A DNA stretch of 45,087 bases from contig SVSV01000003.1 of NCBI GenBank assembly GCA_015064125.1, positions 1 to 45,087 on the forward strand, in the 5' to 3' direction. Each line of letters starts with the position of its first letter. Positions within the stretch are counted from its first letter, which is position 1. The translations under genes and the position numbers were made by a program. Under the pieces are notes generated by a model. It was not told where the DNA came from. It did no database searches and worked only from the letters and a program-made list of their open reading frames with translations. Positions 8,560 through 16,455 of this stretch are shown here, piece after piece. Origin of the DNA: Oscillospiraceae bacterium (lineage in GTDB: Bacteria; Bacillota; Clostridia; Oscillospirales; CAG-272).

Positions 8560-8979
8560 TTATTTAGCAGCCTTGATCGCAGCCTTGGTGCCAAAGTAAA
8601 CGATCGACCCGGAGCGAGTGGGCTCTACCCAGCTCTCCTTGGTTTCTTCCTTCTTTTCCTTGGCGTTCTTCTCTACCTCTTCCAAAGCCTTCTTGGCGTT
8701 ATCCTTATCGGCAAAGTAGTAAATAACAACGATGTCAGTTACCTTGTTGCCGTCCTCGTTTGTGGAGACCTTGGTGGCGGTTACAACGTTTTTGAGGTCG
8801 TAGCCCAGAGCCTTGAATGCGATCGGAACAGCGATATCGTCGTTGATAACAAGGTACTCAGCCTCCTTGAGGGCAGTCACTGCATCGGCGGGGTCCTTGG
8901 CAGGTGCGCAGGCAACCAGCGCTGTGCACAGCATCAGGGCAACAAGTACGAGCGACAAAGTGCGAGCGAACATTTTCAT
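8560..8979 (-). CDS. Small lipoprotein, 139 aa
   Basis: Start at 8979 is supported by GGAGG at 8989-8993, nine bases upstream; longer in-frame starts precede the SD. A signal sequence (MKMFARTLSLVLVALMLC) ends in a clear lipobox ALVAC. The mature part of about 115 residues begins APAKDPADAV and ends in a Lys/Glu-rich helix and a short beta stretch (GSIVYFGTKAAI). The charged helix AKKALEEVEKNAKEKKEE resembles a coiled coil. No family recognised. Its signal peptide is close to that of the neighbouring 141-aa lipoprotein (both MK-x-FAR-x-LS), so a shared origin of the export signals is likely. It is monocistronic. Confidence 0.8.
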   Translation of the reverse strand: MKMFARTLSLVLVALMLCTALVACAPAKDPADAVTALKEAEYLVINDDIAVPIAFKALGYDLKNVVTATKVSTNEDGNKVTDIVVIYYFADKDNAKKALEEVEKNAKEKKEETKESWVEPTRSGSIVYFGTKAAIKAAK

Positions 8980-9009
8980 AGTGATCATCCTCCATAAGAT
9001 CAAATATTG

Positions 9010-9027
9010 GCGCGGCTTTGCCGCGCG
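9010..9027 (-). other. GC-rich hairpin in the 5' leader of the 139-aa lipoprotein
   Basis: A perfect cgcggc / gccgcg stem with a short AAA-like loop lies between the promoter and the SD. It could stabilise the mRNA or tune expression; no regulator is indicated. Confidence 0.5.
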
Positions 9028-9034
9028 TGTTTCT

Positions 9035-9063
9035 ATTATATCATGCATTTTCGTTGAAAACAA
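9035..9063 (-). promoter_or_regulatory. Promoter for the 139-aa lipoprotein gene
   Basis: Minus-strand TTGTTT, 17-base spacer, TATAAT, ahead of the leader hairpin and SD. Confidence 0.65.
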
Positions 9064-9104
9064 GTCTTTTTTGCTTTTCTCTTGGCCTTTTTTTAATATA
9101 ACGC

Positions 9105-9137
9105 AAAAAAGGCCTCTGCTTTGGCAGAGGCCTTTTT
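9105..9137 (-). terminator. Terminator of the 141-aa lipoprotein gene
   Basis: Perfect stem aaaaaggcctctgc / gcagaggccttttt with a small loop; the minus-strand T-run follows. It lies 18 bases after the stop at 9156. Confidence 0.88.
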
Positions 9138-9155
9138 CAGTAAGAGGGTCTTAAA

Positions 9156-9581
9156 TTAGTTCTCAAACCAGTTGTACTGCAGATCGCCGATCCAAAGAAT
9201 GCCCTGCATATCGTCGATCTCAATGGGCTCCTTGCGCTCAACAGCCGTGCCTGCGGCATCCGTGTAATAGAACGTGATAAAGCCATAGCGCTTCATGTTT
9301 TCCTCATCAGCAGCCTGCTCCTCTTTGTCTTCCTTTTCGACGATCTCAAGCGAGTAGGTGCCGGAATAAGAAGCGGCCTCGTCCTTTACGTAGCCAAGAT
9401 ATTCGCCGTAGGTAAAGGTATCCTCTTCAAAGATGTAGCCGTAGTAGTAACCGTTCAAGGCTTTATCACCACGGATGTACTCGCCGGCATCGATCAGTTG
9501 TTCTTTATTGCAGGCAGCGAAGCACAGACAAAGCATAACTGCTACTAATGTAATAGACAAGACACGTGCAAAGAGTTTCAT
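9156..9581 (-). CDS. Small lipoprotein, 141 aa
   Basis: Signal peptide MKLFARVLSITLVAVMLCLC ending in lipobox FAAC. The mature portion is rich in Tyr, Gly, Asp and Glu (GYYYGYIFEEDTFTYGEYLGY) and has alternating aromatic/charged residues suggesting beta strands. The pattern 'SGTYSLEIVEKED...ITFYYTD' is reminiscent of small secreted beta-sandwich lipoproteins that report a fitted 'format', but I do not recognise a named family. An SD (ggagga) lies about 10 bases before ATG. It is transcribed alone from the promoter at 9619-9647. Confidence 0.8.
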   Translation of the reverse strand: MKLFARVLSITLVAVMLCLCFAACNKEQLIDAGEYIRGDKALNGYYYGYIFEEDTFTYGEYLGYVKDEAASYSGTYSLEIVEKEDKEEQAADEENMKRYGFITFYYTDAAGTAVERKEPIEIDDMQGILWIGDLQYNWFEN

Positions 9582-9618
9582 ATACGATGTCCTCCGTTAT
9601 AGTTTTATGGATAATAGA

Positions 9619-9647
9619 ATTATAGCACAAACTTCAAAAAAATGCAA
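9619..9647 (-). promoter_or_regulatory. Promoter for the 141-aa lipoprotein gene
   Basis: Minus-strand TTGCAT, 17-base spacer, TATAAT, about 40 bases before the start codon. Confidence 0.75.
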
Positions 9648-9717
9648 GGGCTTTTTTTGTTTTTGTGCAATGCTACAAAAAAAGATGGTGTAATATGGTA
9701 ACTTCGCAAAGAGAAGA

Positions 9718-11166
9718 TCAGGATTTTGCCCAGGTCGTGCCCGCTGCGGTGTCAGTGAGCGTGATTCCCTTGGCCAGAAGCTCGGCGCGAATACGGTCGG
9801 CCTCGGCATAGTTTTTTGCTTTTTTGGCGGCGGTGCGGGCATCGATGGCTTCTTCGATCGCACGGATCTCAGGATCGTCCGAATAGACACGGATGGCAGC
9901 CTTTGCGGCCTCCTCCTCGCGCTTTTTGGAAAGCTCGTCAGCCTTTGCAAGCAGGTCAAGGGCAAGGACAGTATCAAAATCGGCAATGGCGGCGCGCTTG
10001 GTGGCGGCGTTGGTCGCGGATTTCAGCACGTCGTAAAGCGCGGTGATGGCAAGCGAGGTGTTCAGATCGTTGTCAAGCGCCTTTTTGAATTTGTCGCGCA
10101 GCGCCTCCAGTGCCACGGTGTCGATCTCCTCGCCTTCGGTTACCTTCAGGGCCGAAATGCGTGTTAAAAGCTTTCCGAAGGACAGCGCGGCATTGTCGAG
10201 ATTTTCATATGAAAATACCAGCGAGCGACGGTAGTGCGAGCCAAGGCAGAAGAAACGGTATGCCAGCGGGTCATAGCCCTTGCTTTCCAGCAGAGAAACC
10301 GTTAAAAATTCGCCCTTGGATTTGGACATCTTGCCGTCGTCGGTATTGAGGTGCAGCACGTGCATCCAATAATTGCACCATTTGTGGCCAAGGTAAGCCT
10401 CGCTTTGGGCAATTTCGTTGGTGTGATGGGGGAAGGCGTTGTCAATGCCGCCGCAGTGGATATCCAGCCGCTCTCCGAGATGCTTCATTGCAATGCAGGA
10501 GCATTCGATGTGCCAGCCGGGATAGCCAAGTCCCCACGGGCTTTGCCATTTCAGCTCCTGGTCGTCAAACTTCGATTTGGTGAACCACAAAACGAAGTCG
10601 GCCTTGTTCCTTTTATTGCCGTCCTCCTCTACGCCCTCTCGCACGCCAACGGCCAGGTCCTCCTCCTTGAAGTCGTTGAAAATGTAATATTCCTTCAGCT
10701 TAGAGGTATCAAAGTAGATGTTGCCGCCTGCCTCGTAGGCATAGCCCTTTTCTAAAAGAGAGGTGATGACCTCAATAAACGAGTCGATGCAGGCGGTCGC
10801 GGGCTCAACTACGTCAGGGCGGCGGATATTGAGCTTTTTGCAATCGTCAAAAAAGCAATCGGTATAAAATTCAGCGATCTCAAGCACAGATTTCTTTTCG
10901 CGCTTGGCACCCTTGAGCATTTTGTCCTCACCCGTATCACCGTCGCTTGACAGATGTCCGACGTCGGTGATATTCATCACACGCTTCACGTCATAGCCCT
11001 GATAGCGCATGTAACGGTCAAGGATATCCTCCATAATGTAGGTGCGCAGATTGCCGATATGGGCAAAATGATAGACCGTCGGGCCGCAGGTGTAGATGCT
11101 GACCTTGCCGGGCTCGTTGGGTACAAATTCTTCTCTTTTTCTGGTTGCGGTGTTATAAAGAATCAT
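9718..11166 (-). CDS. cysS: Cysteinyl-tRNA synthetase
   Basis: Class I aminoacyl-tRNA synthetase, 482 aa, charging tRNA-Cys with cysteine in the cytosol. Seen: zinc ligand region IYTCGPTVY, the HIGH-type motif FAHIGNLRTY, the second metal region GWHIECSCIAM, the DIHCGGIDNAFPHH stretch and KMSKSKG near residue 290. The C-terminal DALR-like helical part follows. Length matches bacterial CysS. The start at 11166 has GAGGAG seven bases upstream. It follows cysE by 10 bases and is therefore in the T-box-controlled cysE-cysS operon. No convincing terminator was found between the stop and the 141-aa lipoprotein promoter. Confidence 0.98.
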   Translation of the reverse strand: MILYNTATRKREEFVPNEPGKVSIYTCGPTVYHFAHIGNLRTYIMEDILDRYMRYQGYDVKRVMNITDVGHLSSDGDTGEDKMLKGAKREKKSVLEIAEFYTDCFFDDCKKLNIRRPDVVEPATACIDSFIEVITSLLEKGYAYEAGGNIYFDTSKLKEYYIFNDFKEEDLAVGVREGVEEDGNKRNKADFVLWFTKSKFDDQELKWQSPWGLGYPGWHIECSCIAMKHLGERLDIHCGGIDNAFPHHTNEIAQSEAYLGHKWCNYWMHVLHLNTDDGKMSKSKGEFLTVSLLESKGYDPLAYRFFCLGSHYRRSLVFSYENLDNAALSFGKLLTRISALKVTEGEEIDTVALEALRDKFKKALDNDLNTSLAITALYDVLKSATNAATKRAAIADFDTVLALDLLAKADELSKKREEEAAKAAIRVYSDDPEIRAIEEAIDARTAAKKAKNYAEADRIRAELLAKGITLTDTAAGTTWAKS

Positions 11167-11176
11167 GGCTTGCTCC

Positions 11177-11923
11177 TCACGTTACTTCCTTTTTGGCGTT
11201 TTTTTCAAGCTTGAGAATACGGCGACGCAGCTTGTCGCTCTCGGCGCGCAGTGCGGCGATCTCCTCCTTGATGGGGTCGGGAATGTGGATCTGGTCAAGG
11301 TCGTTGGCAATGCGCACGCCGCCAACGCTTACCACGCGTGCGGGAATACCGACGGCGGTGGAGTCGTGGGGGATATCGTGCAGGGCCACGGCGCCTGCGG
11401 CAATTTTAACGTTGTTACCGATCGTTAAGGGACCCAGCACCTTGGCACCTGCGCCCACCATTACGTTGTTGCCGAGCGTGGGGTGGCGCTTGCCTGTGTT
11501 TTTGCCCGTACCGCCCAGCGTAACGCCCTGGTAGATCGTGCAGTTGTCACCGATCTCGGCGGTTTCACCAATGACAACACCCGTGCCGTGGTCGATGACC
11601 AGTCCGCGCCCGATGGTGGCACCGGGATGGATCTCAATGCCTGTGATAAATTTTGTCCCCTGGCTGATCATACGCGCTGAGAAGGTGTGTCCCTTTTGAT
11701 AAAGCTTGTGGGACAGACGATGCGCGGTGCGCGCGTGAAGCCCCGAGTACAGCAGTAAAATTTCTACAGTACCCGTGGCGGCAGGGTCGCGTTGGCGAAA
11801 GGCCTCGACGTCGTATTGAATTTCACTTAAAAGCTCGCGCGTGTCGCGGCGGAGCTCCTTGGCCGTTTTGCGCAGGGCCTGCCCCAGCATAACGGCACCG
11901 TCAATCAATTTCTCGTAATCCAT
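11177..11923 (-). CDS. cysE: Serine O-acetyltransferase
   Basis: Makes O-acetylserine from serine and acetyl-CoA, the committed step of cysteine synthesis. The 248-aa protein has an N-terminal helical domain (about residues 1-85) and a left-handed beta-helix of hexapeptide repeats. Typical motifs are GIEIHPGATIG, DHGTGVVIGETAEIG, GVTLGGTGK and HPTLGNNVMVGAGAKVLG. A Lys/Arg-rich helical tail extends past the helix. First gene after the Cys T-box leader, so expression should rise when tRNA-Cys is uncharged. The serC-serA operon elsewhere in the window would supply its serine. Confidence 0.97.
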   Translation of the reverse strand: MDYEKLIDGAVMLGQALRKTAKELRRDTRELLSEIQYDVEAFRQRDPAATGTVEILLLYSGLHARTAHRLSHKLYQKGHTFSARMISQGTKFITGIEIHPGATIGRGLVIDHGTGVVIGETAEIGDNCTIYQGVTLGGTGKNTGKRHPTLGNNVMVGAGAKVLGPLTIGNNVKIAAGAVALHDIPHDSTAVGIPARVVSVGGVRIANDLDQIHIPDPIKEEIAALRAESDKLRRRILKLEKNAKKEVT

Positions 11924-11940
11924 ATACCTACCTCACAAAT

Positions 11941-12203
11941 AAAAAACACCTCTGCACCCATCGGGCACAGAGGCGGCATGAACCGCGGTTCCACTCTGCT
12001 TTGGAGGACACGCCCCCCTCACCGTCAGAAAACGGTTATCCTTAACGCGGAAAACGGCAGGGGCTAACGACAACCGTTGACGGTTGAGGCTCACCGCTGC
12101 ATCTCACGGGTGCACATCTCCTGTCCGTTGCGTGTGCGGCTCACAGCCAAGGCCGCATTCTCTGAACGCTGTTACAGGCATTTTCCCGTTCATAGATGTT
12201 CTT
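11941..12203 (-). promoter_or_regulatory. T-box leader controlling cysE-cysS
   Basis: Transcribed on the minus strand ahead of cysE. The T-box core reads AGAGTGGAACCGCGG at 11983-11997 (canonical AGNGTGGNACCGCGG form). It is followed by the terminator hairpin cctctgtgccc / gggtgcagagg and a T6 run at 11941-11973. Upstream lie structured stem I sequences. A UGC triplet (Cys) sits in the likely specifier region at 12112-12114 (context gatgTGCacccgtgag). Known T-box logic: uncharged tRNA pairs with the specifier and the T-box bulge, favouring the antiterminator. Amino-acid identity is inferred from the triplet and from the downstream genes. Confidence 0.93.
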
Positions 12204-12209
12204 AATTAT

Positions 12210-12238
12210 ATTATACACGATCAAGCGGTGTTTGTAAA
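12210..12238 (-). promoter_or_regulatory. Promoter of the cysE-cysS T-box operon
   Basis: Minus-strand TTTACA, a 17-base spacer, then perfect TATAAT. Expected transcription start is about 12203, giving a leader of roughly 280 nt. Confidence 0.85.
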
Positions 12239-12281
12239 CCCCTTTTGCAAAAAAGCTTGCGCGATTTGCATGAGCAAGATC

Positions 12282-12317
12282 AGCCGCACCGACAAATTGA
12301 TGTTTGTCGGTGCGGCT
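12282..12317. repeat. Perfect 15-bp inverted repeat after nagB
   Basis: agccgcaccgacaaa and tttgtcggtgcggct are separated by six bases. It lies 28 bases beyond the nagB stop. The T-run flanks it on the plus-strand side, the wrong side for a minus-strand nagB terminator; a second weaker hairpin (cttgc / gcaag, then cttttttg on the minus strand, about 12250-12278) may do the termination instead. Confidence 0.7.
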
Positions 12318-12344
12318 GCGGCTTTTTGCTTTGAAAAAGTGAGA

Positions 12345-13064
12345 TTATTCCAGTACGTCTGCGGTGCAGATCAGCGTCACGTTTGGATGAAGATTGAGGA
12401 TCGTAGCGGGGAAGGCGGTGTCCACCGTGCGCTCAAGCATGGCGCGGACAGCATCCTTTTTGTTGGCGCCCGAGGCCATTATAATGATGCGCCTTGCCTT
12501 GAAGATCGAGCCTATGCCCATGGTAAGCGCCTGACGGGGTACGTCGTTTGGGCTGGCAAAGAAGCGCGAGTTTGCTTCAATGGTGCTCTTTGTGAGGTCT
12601 GTGATATGCGTGTCGAGCATCAGCCTTTGGGCGGGCTCGTTGAAGCCCACATGACCGTTGCGGCCGATGCCGAGGATCTGCAGATCGATGCCGCCAAGGT
12701 CGGTGATCCGCTCCTCGTAACGGCGTGCCTCAGCCGCGGGATCCGCGGCGGTGCCGTCGGGAACGTGGGTGTTGGCCTTATCAATATCCAAGTGGTCAAA
12801 GAGATGGTGATCCATGAAGTAGCGATAGCTTTGATCGTTGGCGGGGGCGATGGGGTAATATTCGTCAAGGTTTATCGTAGTGACACCCTTGAAGCTGATC
12901 TCACCGCTTTTGTACATATTTACAAGCTGTCTATAAAGCCCCTCGGGTGTGGAGCCCGTAGCAAGGCCGATCACACTGCACGGCTTTTCTTTCATTTGCG
13001 CTGCTACCATTTGTGCAGCGCGCAGGGACATCTCATCGTAGCTTTTACAAACGATAATATTCAT
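12345..13064 (-). CDS. nagB: Glucosamine-6-phosphate deaminase
   Basis: Converts glucosamine-6-phosphate to fructose-6-phosphate and ammonia, linking amino-sugar use to glycolysis. 239 aa, normal length. Motifs: GLATGSTPEGLY for the phosphate site, TINLDEYYP with the catalytic Asp, and ILGIGRNGHVGFNEP with the catalytic His and Glu. Start 13064 is preferred because GGAGGG at 13072-13077 lies 8 bases upstream and the promoter (13114-13142) overlaps any longer frame. No nagA is adjacent, and it is transcribed singly. A small GC hairpin (tgcgac / gtcgca, 13090-13105) lies in its leader. Confidence 0.96.
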   Translation of the reverse strand: MNIIVCKSYDEMSLRAAQMVAAQMKEKPCSVIGLATGSTPEGLYRQLVNMYKSGEISFKGVTTINLDEYYPIAPANDQSYRYFMDHHLFDHLDIDKANTHVPDGTAADPAAEARRYEERITDLGGIDLQILGIGRNGHVGFNEPAQRLMLDTHITDLTKSTIEANSRFFASPNDVPRQALTMGIGSIFKARRIIIMASGANKKDAVRAMLERTVDTAFPATILNLHPNVTLICTADVLE

Positions 13065-13113
13065 CACAGATCCCTCCGTTCGTGATAATTGCGACACAGT
13101 CGCACTCTTTTTT

Positions 13114-13142
13114 ATTATAGCATAATGCCCACGTGGATACAA
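13114..13142 (-). promoter_or_regulatory. nagB promoter
   Basis: Minus-strand TTGTAT, 17-base spacer, TATAAT, about 50 bases before the start codon, followed by a leader hairpin with 6-bp arms that could be an operator or mRNA structure. Confidence 0.75.
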
Positions 13143-13182
13143 TATATAAATAGACATGGAAATTATGAAATATGACACGGAT

Positions 13183-13239
13183 AAAAAATCACCTGCCGAT
13201 AGTGAGATCGTTCGTTAAGGACATCACGCTATCGGCAGG
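13183..13239 (-). terminator. Terminator of the LRR lipoprotein gene
   Basis: 11-bp arms cctgccgatag / ctatcggcagg enclose a partly paired inner segment; the minus strand continues into gattttttat. Located 10 bases after the stop. Confidence 0.85.
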
Positions 13240-13248
13240 CGATCTTCA

Positions 13249-15561
13249 TTATTTGGTACGCACCCAGTAGCAATTGGCGTAATCCTCTACCAGATACGTG
13301 GCGTTTTTCTCTTTCATAAACAAGAAAAGCTTTTCGCCCTTGGTATCGGTGCGTGAGAGGAGCACCTGCCAGTGGAATTTGCCCTTGAAGGTGATCTTTT
13401 CAAGTGCATCGCAGCTCTTAAAGGCGCGGTCGCCGATAAAGCGCAGGGATCTGGGAAGGACGATCTCAGTCAGGCTGCTACAGCCACGCAGGCAGGAGCT
13501 TTCTAAGATCTCAAGATTTTGGGGGAGTGTGAGATCGGTCAATTTGCTGCAATTTTCAAATGCCGAGCTCTTGATCTCGATGACGCCCTTGCCAAATTCC
13601 ACGGTGGTGAGGTCCTTGCAGTTTTTAAAGCAGTCGTCGCCCAGCACCGTGACCGAATCGGGTATGACCACCTTTTCGATGCCGAGCGTGTTCATAAAGG
13701 CAAAGGTGTTGATGGAGGTCACCCCGTCGGGGATCTGTAGCTCTCTCACGCGTGTTCCGTTCAGATAAAGCTTACCGGGGTAGGTAAACGGCGAGGAGGT
13801 GGAGGTATCCATCACGACGTTGCACCAGGCTGCCACGTCGCTGATATGGACGGCGGAAAGCCTTTTTGTGAAGAAGAAGGCGCCCTCACCAATGTGCTCA
13901 AGAGAGGCGGGGAGAGTGATGCTTTCAATGTATTCGCAGTCGCTGAAGGCGGCACTGCCGATCGTCTTGCCACCGGTGACGATGACGGTGTGCAGGGCCT
14001 TGGGCACACGGGTAACGTGGTGATCCAGTGTGGTAGCACCGAAAATGGAGCCAAACAGTACGTTGCCGCCCTCGGGGGAGGTGCCGACAAAGGGGATCTT
14101 GATGGTTGCTATGCCGGTGCAGCCGTAAAGCGCACCTACACCGATATACGTTACGCTGTCGGGGATCACGATGCTCTGCAATCGTGTGCAGTTTCGAAAG
14201 GCGGAGGCCTCAATGGTCTGAAGGGTGTTTGGCAATGATACGTAGTCAAGATCAGAGCAGCCCCTGAAGGCGCCCGAGCTCAGCTTAAACACGCCGTCGG
14301 GAATGAGGATGGAGGTGATCTGTATGCAGTATTGGAAGGCGTTCTCGTAAATGATCTTGGTATCGGGATGGATGGTATAGCTTTTTGTGGAGGAGGGGTT
14401 CAGTGCGCGAATGGCGATCAGATAGGGGTTTGTGCTGTTGCCGAGATAAGTAACGTCCTTGTCAGTGGTGCACTTGAGGGCGGCGACTGAGGGGAAAACG
14501 CTGGAGCCGATCGCCTTCAGCGTGCTGCTGATGCTGATCTCAAAGGAATTTGAGGCAGAGGAGCAGCCTAAAAAGGCGTAGTCGCCGATCTCCTCAATGA
14601 AGTTCATGCCCGTGACCTTTTTTAATTTTCGGCAGCCACGGAAGGCGCCCTCGCCAAGCACGGTGACCTTGTCAGGGATGTGAACGGCAGTCAGCTCCTC
14701 GCAGTAATAGAAGGCGTAAGCGGAAATGCCGGTGACGTCGGCGTGTATCAAAACCTGTGTGATGGCGGAGGAGTGAAATGCATAGCTGTAGATGATGCGT
14801 GTGTCGGTGGGGATGGCGTACTGGGTGATGCTTTTATCACCGAGCTCTACCAGCACAAGGCGAGGATTTTGTGCGTTGCCGAGATATTTGTTGCCGTCAA
14901 GGGTGTAATATTCTAAGTCATGGGGTTTATCCAGCGTATCATCGCCAATGATGGCAAAGGCCATATACCCTACGGTCTTCAGGGTGCTCGGCAGGGAAAA
15001 GGATTTGATGTTGAGGCATCCCCAGAAGGCCTGTGCGCCGATCTCGGTCACGCCCTCGGGGACGGTAACGCTCGTCAGGCTCGTGCAGCCCATAAAAGCA
15101 TTATGGCCAATGCGCGTCACGCTTGCGGGAATGTTGATCGCCTCAAGATAAATACAGCTCTTAAAGGTGCTGTCGCCGATCTCCTTCAGCCCTTCGGGCA
15201 GGACGATCTCCTTAAAGTAGGTGCAGCCGCTGAAGGCCTCAGCGCCGATCACCTGGATGCTGGCGGGAATCGTGATTTTTTCAAAGCCCGCGTTGAGAAA
15301 GCCCTTCGCTGCGATCTGCGTGACGGGCTTATCGTTGTGTGTGGCGGGAATAACGATCTCACGGGCATAGCCCAGCCCACCCTTGGACACACTGTAGGTG
15401 CCGTCATCCAGCAGGGTGAAGCTCAATGTGGGGGTGTCAGTGCCTTCGGTGATGCTGCCTTCACCGTTATCGCCGGGCTCCTCGTCAGGGCCGCAGGCAG
15501 TGAGCAGCAGGCAGGGCAGCAAAAGACAAAGCGTCAGTAAAAGGCAGAACAATCGTTTCAT
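13249..15561 (-). CDS. BspA-type leucine-rich-repeat surface lipoprotein
   Basis: 770-aa secreted protein. Signal peptide MKRLFCLLLTLCLLLPCLLL with lipobox LLTAC; the mature N-terminus is acidic and flexible (GPDEEPGDNGEG). Start 15561 is chosen because GAGGA at 15568-15572 is six bases upstream; ATG at 15573 overlaps that SD. The body is a long array of LRR_5/BspA-like repeats of about 23 residues with the pattern 'IGxxAFxxCxxLxxIxIPxxVxxI', for example AFMGCTSLTSVTVPEGV and ALYGCTGIATIKIPF, interrupted by about three non-repeat inserts. Such proteins are surface adhesins or ligand binders in gut and oral bacteria. Specific ligand unknown. Confidence 0.93.
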   Translation of the reverse strand: MKRLFCLLLTLCLLLPCLLLTACGPDEEPGDNGEGSITEGTDTPTLSFTLLDDGTYSVSKGGLGYAREIVIPATHNDKPVTQIAAKGFLNAGFEKITIPASIQVIGAEAFSGCTYFKEIVLPEGLKEIGDSTFKSCIYLEAINIPASVTRIGHNAFMGCTSLTSVTVPEGVTEIGAQAFWGCLNIKSFSLPSTLKTVGYMAFAIIGDDTLDKPHDLEYYTLDGNKYLGNAQNPRLVLVELGDKSITQYAIPTDTRIIYSYAFHSSAITQVLIHADVTGISAYAFYYCEELTAVHIPDKVTVLGEGAFRGCRKLKKVTGMNFIEEIGDYAFLGCSSASNSFEISISSTLKAIGSSVFPSVAALKCTTDKDVTYLGNSTNPYLIAIRALNPSSTKSYTIHPDTKIIYENAFQYCIQITSILIPDGVFKLSSGAFRGCSDLDYVSLPNTLQTIEASAFRNCTRLQSIVIPDSVTYIGVGALYGCTGIATIKIPFVGTSPEGGNVLFGSIFGATTLDHHVTRVPKALHTVIVTGGKTIGSAAFSDCEYIESITLPASLEHIGEGAFFFTKRLSAVHISDVAAWCNVVMDTSTSSPFTYPGKLYLNGTRVRELQIPDGVTSINTFAFMNTLGIEKVVIPDSVTVLGDDCFKNCKDLTTVEFGKGVIEIKSSAFENCSKLTDLTLPQNLEILESSCLRGCSSLTEIVLPRSLRFIGDRAFKSCDALEKITFKGKFHWQVLLSRTDTKGEKLFLFMKEKNATYLVEDYANCYWVRTK

Positions 15562-15614
15562 AATTTTCCTCACGTGTATCTAAAAACTATCATAACAATG
15601 TCAGGGATGGCTTT

Positions 15615-15643
15615 ATTTTAACATATAATACGATATTTGGCAA
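15615..15643 (-). promoter_or_regulatory. Promoter of the LRR lipoprotein gene with overlapping palindrome
   Basis: Minus-strand TTGCCA, 17-base spacer, TAAAAT. The -35 element sits in the left arm of a perfect inverted repeat, tttggca / tgccaaa (15636-15660, 11-base gap), placed where a repressor or activator dimer could act. Confidence 0.65.
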
Positions 15644-15661
15644 TAGTGAAATATGCCAAAA

Positions 15662-15835
15662 AGTGCAAGCAGCAGTATGCATGCTGCCTAAAGAGGCGTA
15701 TATGCCTTGGATCCCGCCGCTTGATGCCGTGTGAATGTTATGCGTGCATAGCGGCAACACTGCTTTGAGGGAGACCTTTTGACGAAGTATATAACGTGCA
15801 GCAAGAGAACAGGTTGAAAAAATACAGAATGCTAC
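15662..15835. other. Intergenic stretch between divergent units, no gene seen
   Basis: Apart from the two divergent promoters at its edges I see no SD-led open frame here. Short palindromic patches occur (gcagcagtatgcatgctgc; aggcgtatatgcct) but have no clear role. It may hold regulatory sites for the kdg operon. Confidence 0.5.
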
Positions 15836-15864
15836 TTGTCAACTACATAGAAATATGTTAAAAT
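15836..15864 (+). promoter_or_regulatory. Promoter of the eda-kdgK operon
   Basis: TTGTCA, 17-base spacer, TAAAAT, 33 bases before the eda start; SD ggaggaaag follows. Confidence 0.75.
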
Positions 15865-15897
15865 AGGCTTAAATCAGTTGCTGATGGAGGAAAGGCT

Positions 15898-16455
15898 ATG
15901 GAAAAATTTATACCCGTCGTCGTTATCAAGGAGTTATCGGAGACCGATAAAATTTTAACTGCGCTGAAAAGCAGTGGTATTATGTGCGCTGAGATCACGT
16001 TCCGTACGGCCTGTGCCGCCGAGGCGATCGCGTATGCCGTGAAGCAATATCCCGATATGGAGATCGGTGCGGGTACTGTCATCAATGCCACACAGTGTCA
16101 TGCAGCGCTTGAGGCAGGCGCTACCTTTATTGTGTCCCCCGGGCTTTCTGCCGAGGTGGCGGCGGTGTGCCGCAAGGCGGGCGTTCCCTATTATCCGGGG
16201 TGTGTAACGCCCACTGAAATCATGCAGGCTCTTGATCTTGGCATCAGCACGGTGAAGTTTTTTCCTGCCAATATTTACGGCGGTCTTGCCGCACTCAAGG
16301 CGCTTTCCGCCCCGTTCCCGCAGGTGAGATTTATCCCTACGGGGGGCGTTGACCGCGGCAATATTGATGAATTTCTGGCCTTTGACAAGGTTGCTGCCAT
16401 TGGCGGTAGCTTTTTCGTCAAGGAAGCACTTGCAAAAATGGAGGAAAAGAAATGA
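15898..16455 (+). CDS. eda: KDPG/KHG aldolase
   Basis: Class I Schiff-base aldolase, 185 aa, cleaving 2-keto-3-deoxy-6-phosphogluconate to pyruvate and glyceraldehyde-3-phosphate (or KHG to pyruvate and glyoxylate). Motifs: CAEITFRT with the catalytic Glu, GAGTV, SPG, YYPGCVTPTEI, VKFFPA with the Schiff-base Lys, and PTGGV for phosphate binding. Slightly shorter than E. coli Eda (213 aa) but complete. The stop overlaps the kdgK start in ATGA, so the two genes are coupled and act in sequence (KdgK phosphorylates KDG, Eda splits the product), typical of uronate or pectin-derived sugar use. Confidence 0.96.
   Translation: MEKFIPVVVIKELSETDKILTALKSSGIMCAEITFRTACAAEAIAYAVKQYPDMEIGAGTVINATQCHAALEAGATFIVSPGLSAEVAAVCRKAGVPYYPGCVTPTEIMQALDLGISTVKFFPANIYGGLAALKALSAPFPQVRFIPTGGVDRGNIDEFLAFDKVAAIGGSFFVKEALAKMEEKK

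Noticed and set aside
12084..13085. 333-codon plus-strand frame across the T-box and nagB
   Set aside because: Covers a clear T-box, promoter and nagB on the other strand; no SD or family.
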